A program made the translations under genes and the position numbers. 64,000 bases of DNA, taken from NCBI GenBank assembly GCA_019694575.1, contig JAIBBR010000006.1, forward strand, positions 16,512-80,511, in the 5' to 3' direction. This document shows, one piece after another, positions 17,029-28,873 of this stretch. The stretch is from Myxococcaceae bacterium. GTDB lineage: Bacteria > Myxococcota > Myxococcia > Myxococcales > Myxococcaceae. Each line of letters begins with the position of its first letter. The first letter of the stretch is position 1. The notes beneath the pieces are model-generated. The model saw nothing but the letters and a program-made list of their open reading frames with translations, was not told the origin of the DNA and searched no databases.

Positions 17029-17979
17029 TTACGCAGTCTTCGCGGGCAGCGGAGCGCGGCCCTTCTTGTTCAGACGCGACAACACTTCGTCAATCAAACC
17101 CTGCAAGTCGTGCGCACCTTTGCTCTCGCGGTCAGCCAAGAAAATGGGCCGGCCTTCACTCGAAGCCTGGGCGAACTTGGTGCACTGGCGAATGATTTGG
17201 TTGAGCAAATATTCGGGGTAGTGCTCTTTCAACGCGTCGACCGCTTCGCGCGCCAGCTTGTACGACTGGTTGAAGGCATTCACCACGATGAGCACGTGGT
17301 CTAAAATGTGGCCCAGGTCTTCTTCTAGGCTTTGCACGGTCTCGAAGAGCAGCTTCAAACCGTGAAACGAAAGAAAGTCGGCCAGCACCGGCACCACCAA
17401 CGAATCGGCGGCCATCAGCGCATTCAAGTTGAGCAAGCCAAACGACGGCGGCGCATCGAAAATGATGAAGTCATAATGCGCTTCAACTTCGCGCAGCGCA
17501 TTGCGCAATTTGAATTCACGGCCCGCCATCGGCATCAACGCCAGGTCGACGGTGCTCATCGACAAATTCGAGGGAATGAAGTGCAGCGTGGGCAACTGCG
17601 ACTTCTGAATCACCTCAGAAATCGGGTCGCGGTTCACCAGCACATTGAGCAGCGTCTTCTCGAAGTCTTCGCCCTCGTAGCCCAGGCACTTGGTGGCATG
17701 GCCCTGCGAATCGAGGTCGATGAGCAGCACTCCGTAGCCCATTTCAGCCAGGCGCCACGCATATGAAGTCGAAAGCGACGTCTTACCGGTGCCACCCTTG
17801 AAATTGAGAAACAGCTGCTTGCGGTGGCCCATTTGCGGCGGCCGCTTGTGCAGCTTGGTGCGCAGCGTGGCCACGTCTTGCGGCGAATAGCTGTTTTGCT
17901 TCAACGCGCCGGCGAGCTGCTTCAAGTTGATGCCCAGCATCTCGGCGGTGACTTTGGGGCTGTAGCTTGGAGTTTCCAT
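17029..17979 (-). CDS. pomZ: PomZ, ParA/MinD-type ATPase for division-site placement
   Basis: From the ATG at 17979 the protein is 316 residues. A deviant Walker A box (FKGGTGKTS, Lys61 to Ser68) and IDLDSQGHAT mark a ParA/MinD ATPase. With this start, the residues studied in M. xanthus PomZ fall at the same numbers: Gly62 (dimerisation), Lys66 (ATP binding), Asp90 (hydrolysis) and Lys268 (DNA binding, in RQCTKFA). This supports both the identity and the start. An in-frame extension to 18141 overlaps pomY and is not used. The ATP-bound dimer binds DNA and moves the PomX/PomY cluster to midcell. It lies 22 bases after pomY, with GAGAGA as ribosome site. Confidence 0.95.
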   Translation of the reverse strand: METPSYSPKVTAEMLGINLKQLAGALKQNSYSPQDVATLRTKLHKRPPQMGHRKQLFLNFKGGTGKTSLSTSYAWRLAEMGYGVLLIDLDSQGHATKCLGYEGEDFEKTLLNVLVNRDPISEVIQKSQLPTLHFIPSNLSMSTVDLALMPMAGREFKLRNALREVEAHYDFIIFDAPPSFGLLNLNALMAADSLVVPVLADFLSFHGLKLLFETVQSLEEDLGHILDHVLIVVNAFNQSYKLAREAVDALKEHYPEYLLNQIIRQCTKFAQASSEGRPIFLADRESKGAHDLQGLIDEVLSRLNKKGRAPLPAKTA

Positions 17980-18001
17980 CGTTCTCTCTCGTCTGGCGTA
18001 A

Positions 18002-19567
18002 CTACGCCACGAAAAACTTCGCTCCCCGCCGCACGGCTTGGCCACGTGACTCGAGCAGCGCACACGCCCGCGCCACCACTTCAGGCGTCTCATGCACCGC
18101 GGTGGCCAAGTCACCCAACGGCTTACCGCGAATCGCCGCACGCAGCTCAGTGATGATTTGACCGCACAACACTTCGGTGACCGCCACTTCGCGGCGCGGG
18201 GGAGCCGCGACTTCCAGCACTGCCACCTTTTGACCCGTCTTCACCGCCGCGCCGTGGGCCACCGCGTGCACCGGCGCCGTCACCGCTTTGCCCAACACCG
18301 GCTTCGACGGCAGCGACGCCATGCGGCGCACTTCGCGGCGACGTTGCGCGTCTTCCATGTCGACGACGTTGCTCACGTCGTGCCCGAGCAACCGCGACAT
18401 GCTCTGCGCCGCGGCCCGACGCACTTTGATTTCTTTGTCGCGCATCGCGCCGAGCAGCAACGCCCGCGCTTGCTCGGCTCCGCTCGCGCCCAGCACCAAC
18501 GCGGCCAACGAGCGCACTTCGACGTCGGGGTCATGAATCGCCTGCTCACCCAATGACAGCGCCTCATCGCCCTTCAACCCCAACGCGAGCAGTGAAGCGC
18601 GGCGGCGCACCGCCCGGTCGGGGTCTTTAATCGCCGCGGCCAAGTGTGGCCCACCGCACGCGGCGTCGAGCATGAGCAGCGCCTTCAGAGCGGCAATGCG
18701 CACGTCAGCATGGGTCGAGCTCAGCAGCGGGCTCACCACTGCCACGCCTTCACTCTTGGCGAGCGCGGCAAACGTGTTGAGCAGTGAGACCAACACCTGT
18801 GGCTCGGTCTCGCCGTGGAGCGCCGCAGCCAACGCCGGCGCCGCGGCGGGGTGCCCCAACGCCAACAGCCGCTCTGAAGCGCGCAACCGCGATGGCACGT
18901 CGGGCGCTGACAATTCACGCACTGAGAAGCCAAACAGCGTCTCTTCAGTGCGGCCGGGGAAGGCGTAGCCTGCTTCGAGGGCGTGCACTTCGGCAGGCTG
19001 CACCGACAGACGGCCTGACTCTTTGAAGGCTTGCGCCACGGCGGTGACTTCTTTCGCCGTGCGCTGGGCGGGCGTTTCTTCTGCCGCCACAAGAGCCACG
19101 GGCTCTGCCCGCGCCACCGGCAAGCGGTGGGTCGGCACCGGGGCGCTGGTAATCACCGCGCTGCGCAGCTCAGAAATGAAACGGGCCAGGTCAAACGCTT
19201 CGGCGGCACCCGCCGAGTCACCAGCACCATGAATTTGCGAGGCCTCGAGCATCTTGCCAATCAGGTCGGCGCGCTCACGGCGCAGCGCGTCGGCCACGCG
19301 GGCAATTTCTTCACGCTCAGCATGTGCGCGTGAAGCCCGCACTTCGAGCTCAGCCACCATGCGGCGCAGCTCAATTTCACGTTGCGCGGCTGAAGACACG
19401 TCGAGCCGCAAGCGGTCGACTTCGGCGCGGGCCGCTTCTAAATCACGGCCGAGCTGCTCGGAGCGGGCCTCGAAATACACGATTTTTTCGAGTGCGCTTT
19501 TGAGCAGCACTTCAGGGCGGTGATCAATCAAGGCTCTCTTCAACTCCTTCGACTGCGTGTGCTCCAC
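18002..19567 (-). CDS. pomY: PomY, HEAT-repeat partner of the Pom division system
   Basis: A 521-residue protein in the gene order pomY-pomZ-pomX found in M. xanthus. The first 110 residues are a coiled coil (ALEKIVYFEARSEQLGRDLE, AAQREIELRRMVAELEVRAS). Residues about 215-410 are HEAT-type alpha repeats (SLLNTFAALAKSEGVAVVSP, AIKDPDRAVRRRASLLALGL, AMRDKEIKVRRAAAQSMSRL). The last 75 residues (VTEVLCGQIITELRAAIRGK, ARACALLESRGQAVRRGAKF) look like a winged helix rather than the disordered tail I would expect from M. xanthus, and the protein is shorter than the 680-residue relative. PomY joins PomX in the cluster and contacts FtsZ. It is probably the first gene of the operon, with 171 AT-richer bases upstream for a promoter. 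Confidence 0.85.
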   Translation of the reverse strand: MEHTQSKELKRALIDHRPEVLLKSALEKIVYFEARSEQLGRDLEAARAEVDRLRLDVSSAAQREIELRRMVAELEVRASRAHAEREEIARVADALRRERADLIGKMLEASQIHGAGDSAGAAEAFDLARFISELRSAVITSAPVPTHRLPVARAEPVALVAAEETPAQRTAKEVTAVAQAFKESGRLSVQPAEVHALEAGYAFPGRTEETLFGFSVRELSAPDVPSRLRASERLLALGHPAAAPALAAALHGETEPQVLVSLLNTFAALAKSEGVAVVSPLLSSTHADVRIAALKALLMLDAACGGPHLAAAIKDPDRAVRRRASLLALGLKGDEALSLGEQAIHDPDVEVRSLAALVLGASGAEQARALLLGAMRDKEIKVRRAAAQSMSRLLGHDVSNVVDMEDAQRRREVRRMASLPSKPVLGKAVTAPVHAVAHGAAVKTGQKVAVLEVAAPPRREVAVTEVLCGQIITELRAAIRGKPLGDLATAVHETPEVVARACALLESRGQAVRRGAKFFVA

Positions 19568-19738
19568 TTGCAGCCGTCAGCAGCCTACACGCCTGTAGCA
19601 ACTTGTCTTTTTTCTGGCCGCGCAAACTTAAACCAAACCCCTCGACAATGTAAATCATTGAAAAAACTGGCTAATTCAACCCATTCGCAAAATCGCCGCG
19701 CAGGCCGATTTACCGGCTTGAGAGCGATTTTTGAACCC

Positions 19739-20347
19739 CTAAAACCGATAATTTTTCAGCGTCTGGGCGAAGGCTGCGGCGTCTGTATAAACGTGTGCAT
19801 TGAGGCCCTGGCGTTGCGCGGCCTGCACATAGGGGGCAAGGTCGTCGAAAAACACGCATGCTTCAGGCGGGCAACCGGCCAGCTCGACGGCCCGGGCGAA
19901 TATTTCTGGCTCGGGCTTCACGCACCCCACTTCGCAGCTCAACACCACGCCGCGAAAATGTTGCAGCACCGGCAGTTGCGGCCGCAAAAAGGTGAAGTGC
20001 AAGTCATGCGTATTCGACAGCAACACCAACCGCGTTTGGTCTTTCAACGCGTCGACCAACGGCAACATCGGCACATTCAAGGTGAAATGGCAGCTCCACA
20101 CCCTCGTAAATTCTGCCGCAGACACCTGGCCGCCCATTCGCTCTTCCAACGCCAGCCGCAACGCATCGCCCTTCACCTGCCCGCGGTTGACGCGGTCCCA
20201 AAAATCAGGCTCCAGCTTGGCTTTGAATTCTTCTTTGGAGCAGCCAAACGTCTTCGCCATTTCGGTGAAGAGCTTTTCGTTGTCGTGAAACACCAGCACA
20301 TTGCCCAAGTCGAGAATCACCGCCCCAAGCTGTTTCACCTGCGTCAC
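19739..20347 (-). CDS. HAD-superfamily hydrolase
   Basis: With the GTG at 20347 the product is 202 residues: MTQVKQLGAVILDLGNVLVF and onwards. HAD motif I is DLGNV near residue 13. The second Asp is replaced, since the usual DxDxV/T appears as DLGNV, as in many sequence-type phosphatases. Motif II is LLSNTH, and motif III/IV are VKPEPEIF and VFFDDL. It should be a cytoplasmic phosphohydrolase of the HAD-IA group (YihX/epoxide-hydrolase N-domain-like), with unknown substrate. The GTG start overlaps the TGA of the PLD-like gene (GTGA), so translation is coupled. The longer in-frame extension to 20668 lies inside that gene and is rejected. Confidence 0.8.
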   Translation of the reverse strand: MTQVKQLGAVILDLGNVLVFHDNEKLFTEMAKTFGCSKEEFKAKLEPDFWDRVNRGQVKGDALRLALEERMGGQVSAAEFTRVWSCHFTLNVPMLPLVDALKDQTRLVLLSNTHDLHFTFLRPQLPVLQHFRGVVLSCEVGCVKPEPEIFARAVELAGCPPEACVFFDDLAPYVQAAQRQGLNAHVYTDAAAFAQTLKNYRF

Positions 20348-20970
20348 TGGCCCAACCTCCGCGAGCGCCCGAGAACAATGCCCGAGCCGCCGCGTTTTTT
20401 TCGCCCCTTCACCGCCCGCGCCTGTGCCCCAATCGGGTCGGGGCAGAGCTCGTACAAGCGGCACCGCGCGCATTCGGCACCACTCCAAATCGACTGGTAC
20501 AGGGCAGTGACGCGGTCGATGGTGTCGAAATCTTCGCTCACGAAACCAAGCTCGAAATTGCGCGCGTCTTTGTGTTTCGCGCCCAGGCCCGCGCCGGTGA
20601 GGTTGGCGCTGCCCACGTACAGCCACGCCCCGTCGATGAGCACACACTTGAAATGCACCCGCGGGCAAATTTTGAGCTGCAGACCGCCGCGCACCAGGCT
20701 CTTCTTGGCGTCGAAGAATTTTCGAAACGGCCGCGAGGGCAGCTCGGCGTGCAGCAACTTCAGCTCGACGCCACGGGCCGACAACAGCGCGAATAAATCA
20801 ACCAACGGGCGAAAGCGGCCTTGGTGCTCAACCAGCATGGCCTTGACGTTGGCCGTCGCTATCCACACAGATTCGCGGGCCTGCGCCATGCGGTGCAGCA
20901 CCACCTCGCGGTAAAGCGCTTCACCTTCGAGCATTTCCAATGAAACGGTACGCGGCCCACCCATCAGCAC
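20344..20970 (-). CDS. Phospholipase D-like (single HKD) protein
   Basis: A 208-residue protein with one HKD motif, VHFKCVLIDGAWLYVGSANL then TG, at about residues 104-127. This is the His-Lys-Asp centre of the phospholipase D/nuclease superfamily. The first part (ESVWIATANVKAMLV, LLSARGVELKLLHAELPSR) is the usual PLD fold. One HKD means it probably works as a dimer, as do bacterial endonucleases of this family. The C-terminal CARCRLYELCPDP has three Cys and could hold a metal. It is the first gene of a pair with the HAD protein. Whether it acts on lipid or nucleic acid is unknown. Confidence 0.7.
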   Translation of the reverse strand: MLMGGPRTVSLEMLEGEALYREVVLHRMAQARESVWIATANVKAMLVEHQGRFRPLVDLFALLSARGVELKLLHAELPSRPFRKFFDAKKSLVRGGLQLKICPRVHFKCVLIDGAWLYVGSANLTGAGLGAKHKDARNFELGFVSEDFDTIDRVTALYQSIWSGAECARCRLYELCPDPIGAQARAVKGRKKRGGSGIVLGRSRRLGQ

Positions 20971-21029
20971 CTCGTCGTATGGCGATAGCCCAACGCTTTC
21001 TAGAATAGTCTCTTCTCTTTCAAGCGTTC

Positions 21030-23924
<2,895 letters not shown>

Positions 23925-23995
23925 AGTTTTTCTTTCCCCAACTCGCCGCGGTTTGGTGGAAACTGCCAGCCGCGAGCCCACAGGGGGCCTTCTTG

Positions 23996-26900
23996 GTGAC
24001 GAAAGAGCCCACGCCTACATCAGAGCTTCTCTACTTCGAGAGCGCGCGTGACTTTCAGCAAGCGTGGGAAGCCAAGCTTCACCGCGGCACGTGCTTCATT
24101 GCCACGGGCAAGGTGTTGTTCGCGGGCGCTCCCTTCAACGCCCAGCTGAAAATCAACGGCGTGGCCGAAGCGCCCCTGGCCGGCCACGTGGTGATGCGCG
24201 ACACCGACGCCCAAGGCCAGCCCGGGTTGATTCTTGGGTTGTCGAAAGACTGCATCGCGCAGCTCAACGCGCTGTACCAGCGCACCATGGCGCCCCCCGA
24301 GCCCGAGAAGCCAGCGCCCGAGCCCGCCGTGATGTCGTCGGCCACTTATTTTCCCCCGTCAACCGCGGCCAGCCCCGCGACGGTGCCGGCGCCGCCCGCC
24401 TCTGCCCCGCTGCTGCCCGACATTCCCGAGGTGGCTGAGCCACCGCCCGCTCCGGCGCAAACTTCAGCCACCCAGCTCATACCCGTCGCCGAACCGGCCG
24501 TGGGAGAACCCGGCGCCACCAGCACCGGCGTCGGCTTGCTCGACACGCGCATGTTTCAAGGCAGCGCGGCGCCCCAAGCCAAGACGCTCCCTGAAGCCAA
24601 GCTGCCCGAAGGTTTATTGGCCACGATGATGGGGGCTTCTGCCGCGGCGCCCGAGCCGGCCGCGTCGGCCAAGCCCACCACGCCCGCGCCGTCAGCGGCA
24701 CCCAACACGCCGTCGCCTTCTGCGCCTTCACCCACCGCTCCTGGCGGAGAAGACCGCATGGAGCCCGGGTCGGTACTCGACAACCGTTTTCAAATCGAAG
24801 GCCACCTGGCGAGCGGTGGCATGGGCGACGTCTACCGGGCGGCGCACATTTATTTGAAGCGGCCCATTGCGTTGAAGCTGCTCAAGCGTTCGTTCGCCGG
24901 CGACCAAGACATGTGGGCGCGCTTTCAGCGTGAAGCCGAGCTGGTGAGCCAGCTCGAAAGCCCATTCATCGTGCGCGTCTTCGACTTCGGCCGCACCTCG
25001 TCAGGCCAACCTTTTCTCGCGATGGAATTGGTCGACGGCATCACCCTTGACCAATTGCTCGAGCGCGAAAAGCAGCTCACCCCCGAGCGCGCCATCACCT
25101 TGATGACGCAGGTATGCGAGGGGCTGCATGAAGCCCACGCCATGGGTATCATTCACCGTGACTTGAAGCCGCCCAACATCATTTTGGGCAAGCGCCGCGA
25201 CGGCTCTGAAGTAGCGAAGATTTTAGACTTCGGCATCGCGCGGTTGGCCGACACCACCCAGCAGCAGGCCAGCCTCACCCAAATGGGCATGGTGGTGGGC
25301 ACCCCCGCGTACCTCGCTCCCGAGCAGGCGTTGGCCGACGTGCTCGACGCGCGCACCGACATTTACGCGTTGGGCTGCGTGCTTTTCGAGTTGCTCACCG
25401 GCCGGCCCCCGTTCGTCACTGAAAACCTGCAGAAGCTGGTGGCGATGCACTTGACCGAAGCGCCGCCTGACCCAGTGGCGTTGCGGCCTTCGCTGGCTGA
25501 ATACCCCGCGCTGTGCGCCGCGGTGCTCAAGGCCCTGCAAAAAGACCGCACCCAGCGCTTTCAAGACATTCGCGCTTTTGCCCAAGGCATTGCCGCGAAA
25601 ACGATGATTCCCGCGGTACCCCCGCCTTCTGCTCCGCCACCCCCCGCTTCGGCACCTCAACCACCCCCCTCGGTACCGCAACCGCCGCCGTCGCTGCCCG
25701 CGCCTTTTGCGTCATTGCCGGCGCCACCGTCAGAGCCCACCGCGCCCGCAGGGCCGCCCTCCACGGCGGCACCGGTTCTACCGTCGGCCCCCACCGCACC
25801 CCAGGTGTCTGCCGCACCGTTACCGCCGGCACCTGTTCCGGTTGCCGTCGCTGCGCCTGCCCCCGCGGCCGCCTCACCTTCGGCGTTCGACGACTGGGGA
25901 GCCCCCGAGCAAGGCGCCCCTGAATCTGCGCCGGTTCAAGGCAAGTCTGAAGAATGGCCTCCGCCTGAGGTAGCGCAGGTACAGAAGTCTTCGCCCAAAG
26001 GGCCGGCGAATGCATCGTTCGACTGGCCCCCCCCCGAGCAGTTGGCTGAGCTCGAACCCGAGCCTGACACCGAAGCCGACAGCGCGGCCGACACCGAAAC
26101 GCCCACCGCTGCATCACCGAAAAAAGCGCCTTCGCTCACCGACGAGCTGCACGCGCGTTACGCGGGCGACGCTTTTTACCAAGCTGAATCAGCCTCACCG
26201 AGCAAAGCCAAGCGGCTCGAAGCGGCCTTCAAAGCGCTGAAGCTGAAGTTGCCCAAAACCCTGGCTGACGGGTTGATGAGCGGCCGCGCAGCTTTGGCGG
26301 CAGGCTCAACCCGCGGCGTGGTGCTGCACATTGAAGTGCTGGGCATTAGCCCTTCTTCTGCGCTGGCGGCGCGCTGCTGGGAAAAAGTGCTCGCCGTCGG
26401 TCACGAGCACCAAGCAGTGCTCGACGCAGTCGACGAAGACGGCGCGGTGTGGGCTTTCGCCGACGAGCAACTCTTTGGCGCGGCAGGTCGAGCGGCCTTC
26501 GCGGCTTTGGCGATGCGCGAGGCGGTGCGTGAAGAAGTCACCGGCACCGAAGCGCAAGCCTCGGGCTCGGTGCGCGCGGCTTTGGGCGGCGGCAAAATGG
26601 CGGCCCATTTGAGCCCCGACAAACCGCTGCAAGGCGACTTGACGCAGCGACTGCGCACCCTGGTAGCGCGCGGGCCCGCGGGCAAAGTGCTGGTTGAACG
26701 TGCGCTCGCGGCCGAGCTCGAAGACGTCACCGAAGTCAAGTCGCTGTCGCTGACCGGCTTCGACGTGGTTGAAGCCGTCGACCGCAAGCTGCTGCTCAAC
26801 CCGCAAAACGCCAAGCTGGTGGGCCGCGACGCGCAATTGACGCAGCTCGACCGCCGCTTGCAGAGCTTGGCGCAAGGCGTGGTGGCGCCGGTGTTGCTGG

Positions 26901-28873
26901 TGGGCGCTCCCGGTTCAGGCCGCTCGGTGATGGCGCGCGAATTGGCACTGCGGGCCCGGCAACACCAATTCGTGGTGATGATGGCGCGTGCGCTGCCTTC
27001 GCTGAAAAACGTGCCCTACGGCGCATTCATCGAATTGGTGTGCAACGCGTGCGGGGTGCCGAAAGAAGACCGCGCCACGCACCTGCGCCCGGCGCTCGAG
27101 GCGATGAAGCTGGGGCCTGCCGAGCTCGAGACGGCGCTCGTCATTTCGGGCATCAAGCAGCAGCCACAACCCTTCACGCCTGGCCAAGCCATTCTCGCAC
27201 TGCGCATGGTGCTCAACGCCGCCGCGCCGCAAAAACACATTCTCTATATTTTCGACGGCCTCGAGCAGATGGACGCCTACAGCGTCGACGCCTTTCGCGA
27301 GCTGTGCGCCCGGCCGCGCCCCAAAGAGCTGACCGCTGGTTTCACCGAAACCAACTTCGCGCGCGAGAAGCTACCCAACGTGCCCACCATCGAGCTTGGG
27401 CCGCTGTCGCCCTACGACATTGAAATGTGGGTTTCGACGCAGCTCGGCTCGTTGCCACCGTCAGAAAAGCTGCTCGATTTGCTCAAAGACCGCTCAGGGG
27501 GCATGCCTGCCAAGCTCGTCGACTGGCTGCACGTGCTGGCCGACATGGGTTACCTGCGCTTCAAGGGCGGCGGCATTATTCTCTCGGGCGAACCGGGCGA
27601 CTGGGACGACGCCGAGCTCACCCGGCTGCGCGTGCGCGGCGTGGGGCCCGACGGCGCACGGCTCTTCGAAGCGGCGGCGCTGGCAGGTGACACTGTCGAC
27701 GGGCCGCTGCTCGGCACGCTGGTACCGCAAGCCTCGCAGGCGGCTTACCAGCGCTTGGTGGCGAGCCAGTTGCTGCGCGCATTGGGCGGCAAGCGTTGGG
27801 CCATCAGCAGCGAACGGTACGCGTCACAAGTGATGGCCACGTCGAGCCCCCAACGGGCCGCGCTGCACCTGCGCTTCGCCTCGGTGCTGTGGGAGCAAGC
27901 GCGCACCCAAGGCAAACCTCCCGACTTGCCACGGGTGGCCGAGCACCTCACCCAAGCGCGTGAAGCCAACAAAGCCCTGGCGCTGTGGCGCACCGCCGCG
28001 GAGTCGGCCATCAACCGCAACGCCACCCGCGATGCGCTGCTGGCGCTCAAAGGCGGTGCCGACTGCTTGGCGCAGCTGTTGGTAGGCCCGGCCGCCACGG
28101 CAGAAGGCGTGAAAGTGCGTGTCGACACCCTGGCGCGCGCCGCGGCGTTTGCATTGCTCGCGGGTGACCCCGCGTTGGCCCGCGTGCTGGTCGACGAAGC
28201 AGAAGCGGTGGGCAAAGAAAAAAAAGTCGTCTCGCCCGAGCTGGCGCTCTCACTGGCGCGGGTGCTGCGCTCTGAAGCCCGCCGAGCGCGCGCGGCCGAA
28301 GCGCTCGACAAGGCCGAGCAGCTTTCGCAAGGCACCCTGGTTTCGGCATTGTGCGCCGCTGAACGCGGAGAAGCGCGCGAAGCCGAAGGTGACTTGGGCC
28401 GGGCCCAGGCGGCGTTTGAAAAAGCAATGGCTGAAGCGCCGGGCGCGGCTGACTTGGCGCGTTGGCACGGCGAAGTGAATTTGGCGGCCCGCGTACAGGC
28501 CCGCTTAGCCAGCGTGCTGCTCTCGAAGAAAGACGTGGCCGCGGCGCGCAACCACTACCTGGGCTCGCTCTCGGCGTACCGCCAAGAAGGCTACCCGTAC
28601 GGAGAAGCCCGGGTGCTCGCCAACCTGGGCGCACTCTGTGCGCAGTCGAAAGAAAACACCGAAGCGGCACAATTTTTCGAAGAAGCCGCGGCCACCGCGG
28701 CCAAGGGCGGCGACTTTCTGTTTCAAGCGCGGCAGTTGATTTACTTGGCCCGCGTGCAAAAAAAGATGAACCACATTCCCCTCGCGAAGAAGACGGCCGA
28801 AAACGCCAAGCGGCTCGCCAACGCCCTGGGGTGGGAAGAAGGCCGCAAACAAGCCGAGGGCATCTTTGGTTGA
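23996..28873 (+). CDS. Giant PilZ-like/Ser-Thr kinase/AAA/TPR protein
   Basis: About 1625 residues from the GTG at 23996, which has AGGGGG upstream. An in-frame ATG at 23885 overlaps the previous gene by 40 bases and would add 37 residues. Numbering from 23885: a PilZ-like domain at about 40-135, Pro-rich linker, kinase at about 297-560 (ASGGMGDVYRA, IALKLLK, IIHRDLKPPNII, ILDFGIARLAD, GTPAYLAPEQ), a long Pro/Ala linker, a degenerate cyclase-like domain (VVLHIEVLGISPSS to about 990), an AAA/NACHT-like ATPase with Walker A GAPGSGRSV, and TPR helices to the end. In the Walker A box the usual Lys is Arg. It likely passes phosphorylation signals in the cytoplasm. Confidence 0.8.
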   Translation: MTKEPTPTSELLYFESARDFQQAWEAKLHRGTCFIATGKVLFAGAPFNAQLKINGVAEAPLAGHVVMRDTDAQGQPGLILGLSKDCIAQLNALYQRTMAPPEPEKPAPEPAVMSSATYFPPSTAASPATVPAPPASAPLLPDIPEVAEPPPAPAQTSATQLIPVAEPAVGEPGATSTGVGLLDTRMFQGSAAPQAKTLPEAKLPEGLLATMMGASAAAPEPAASAKPTTPAPSAAPNTPSPSAPSPTAPGGEDRMEPGSVLDNRFQIEGHLASGGMGDVYRAAHIYLKRPIALKLLKRSFAGDQDMWARFQREAELVSQLESPFIVRVFDFGRTSSGQPFLAMELVDGITLDQLLEREKQLTPERAITLMTQVCEGLHEAHAMGIIHRDLKPPNIILGKRRDGSEVAKILDFGIARLADTTQQQASLTQMGMVVGTPAYLAPEQALADVLDARTDIYALGCVLFELLTGRPPFVTENLQKLVAMHLTEAPPDPVALRPSLAEYPALCAAVLKALQKDRTQRFQDIRAFAQGIAAKTMIPAVPPPSAPPPPASAPQPPPSVPQPPPSLPAPFASLPAPPSEPTAPAGPPSTAAPVLPSAPTAPQVSAAPLPPAPVPVAVAAPAPAAASPSAFDDWGAPEQGAPESAPVQGKSEEWPPPEVAQVQKSSPKGPANASFDWPPPEQLAELEPEPDTEADSAADTETPTAASPKKAPSLTDELHARYAGDAFYQAESASPSKAKRLEAAFKALKLKLPKTLADGLMSGRAALAAGSTRGVVLHIEVLGISPSSALAARCWEKVLAVGHEHQAVLDAVDEDGAVWAFADEQLFGAAGRAAFAALAMREAVREEVTGTEAQASGSVRAALGGGKMAAHLSPDKPLQGDLTQRLRTLVARGPAGKVLVERALAAELEDVTEVKSLSLTGFDVVEAVDRKLLLNPQNAKLVGRDAQLTQLDRRLQSLAQGVVAPVLLVGAPGSGRSVMARELALRARQHQFVVMMARALPSLKNVPYGAFIELVCNACGVPKEDRATHLRPALEAMKLGPAELETALVISGIKQQPQPFTPGQAILALRMVLNAAAPQKHILYIFDGLEQMDAYSVDAFRELCARPRPKELTAGFTETNFAREKLPNVPTIELGPLSPYDIEMWVSTQLGSLPPSEKLLDLLKDRSGGMPAKLVDWLHVLADMGYLRFKGGGIILSGEPGDWDDAELTRLRVRGVGPDGARLFEAAALAGDTVDGPLLGTLVPQASQAAYQRLVASQLLRALGGKRWAISSERYASQVMATSSPQRAALHLRFASVLWEQARTQGKPPDLPRVAEHLTQAREANKALALWRTAAESAINRNATRDALLALKGGADCLAQLLVGPAATAEGVKVRVDTLARAAAFALLAGDPALARVLVDEAEAVGKEKKVVSPELALSLARVLRSEARRARAAEALDKAEQLSQGTLVSALCAAERGEAREAEGDLGRAQAAFEKAMAEAPGAADLARWHGEVNLAARVQARLASVLLSKKDVAAARNHYLGSLSAYRQEGYPYGEARVLANLGALCAQSKENTEAAQFFEEAAATAAKGGDFLFQARQLIYLARVQKKMNHIPLAKKTAENAKRLANALGWEEGRKQAEGIFG

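Noticed and set aside
17980..18141. Longer PomZ start at 18141
   Set aside because: The extension overlaps pomY and is Arg/Trp-rich; the start at 17979 puts the functional residues at their known numbers.
19520..20914. 464-codon plus-strand frame opposite the HAD and PLD-like genes
   Set aside because: The two minus-strand genes have clear catalytic motifs and coupled start/stop; the plus frame has none.
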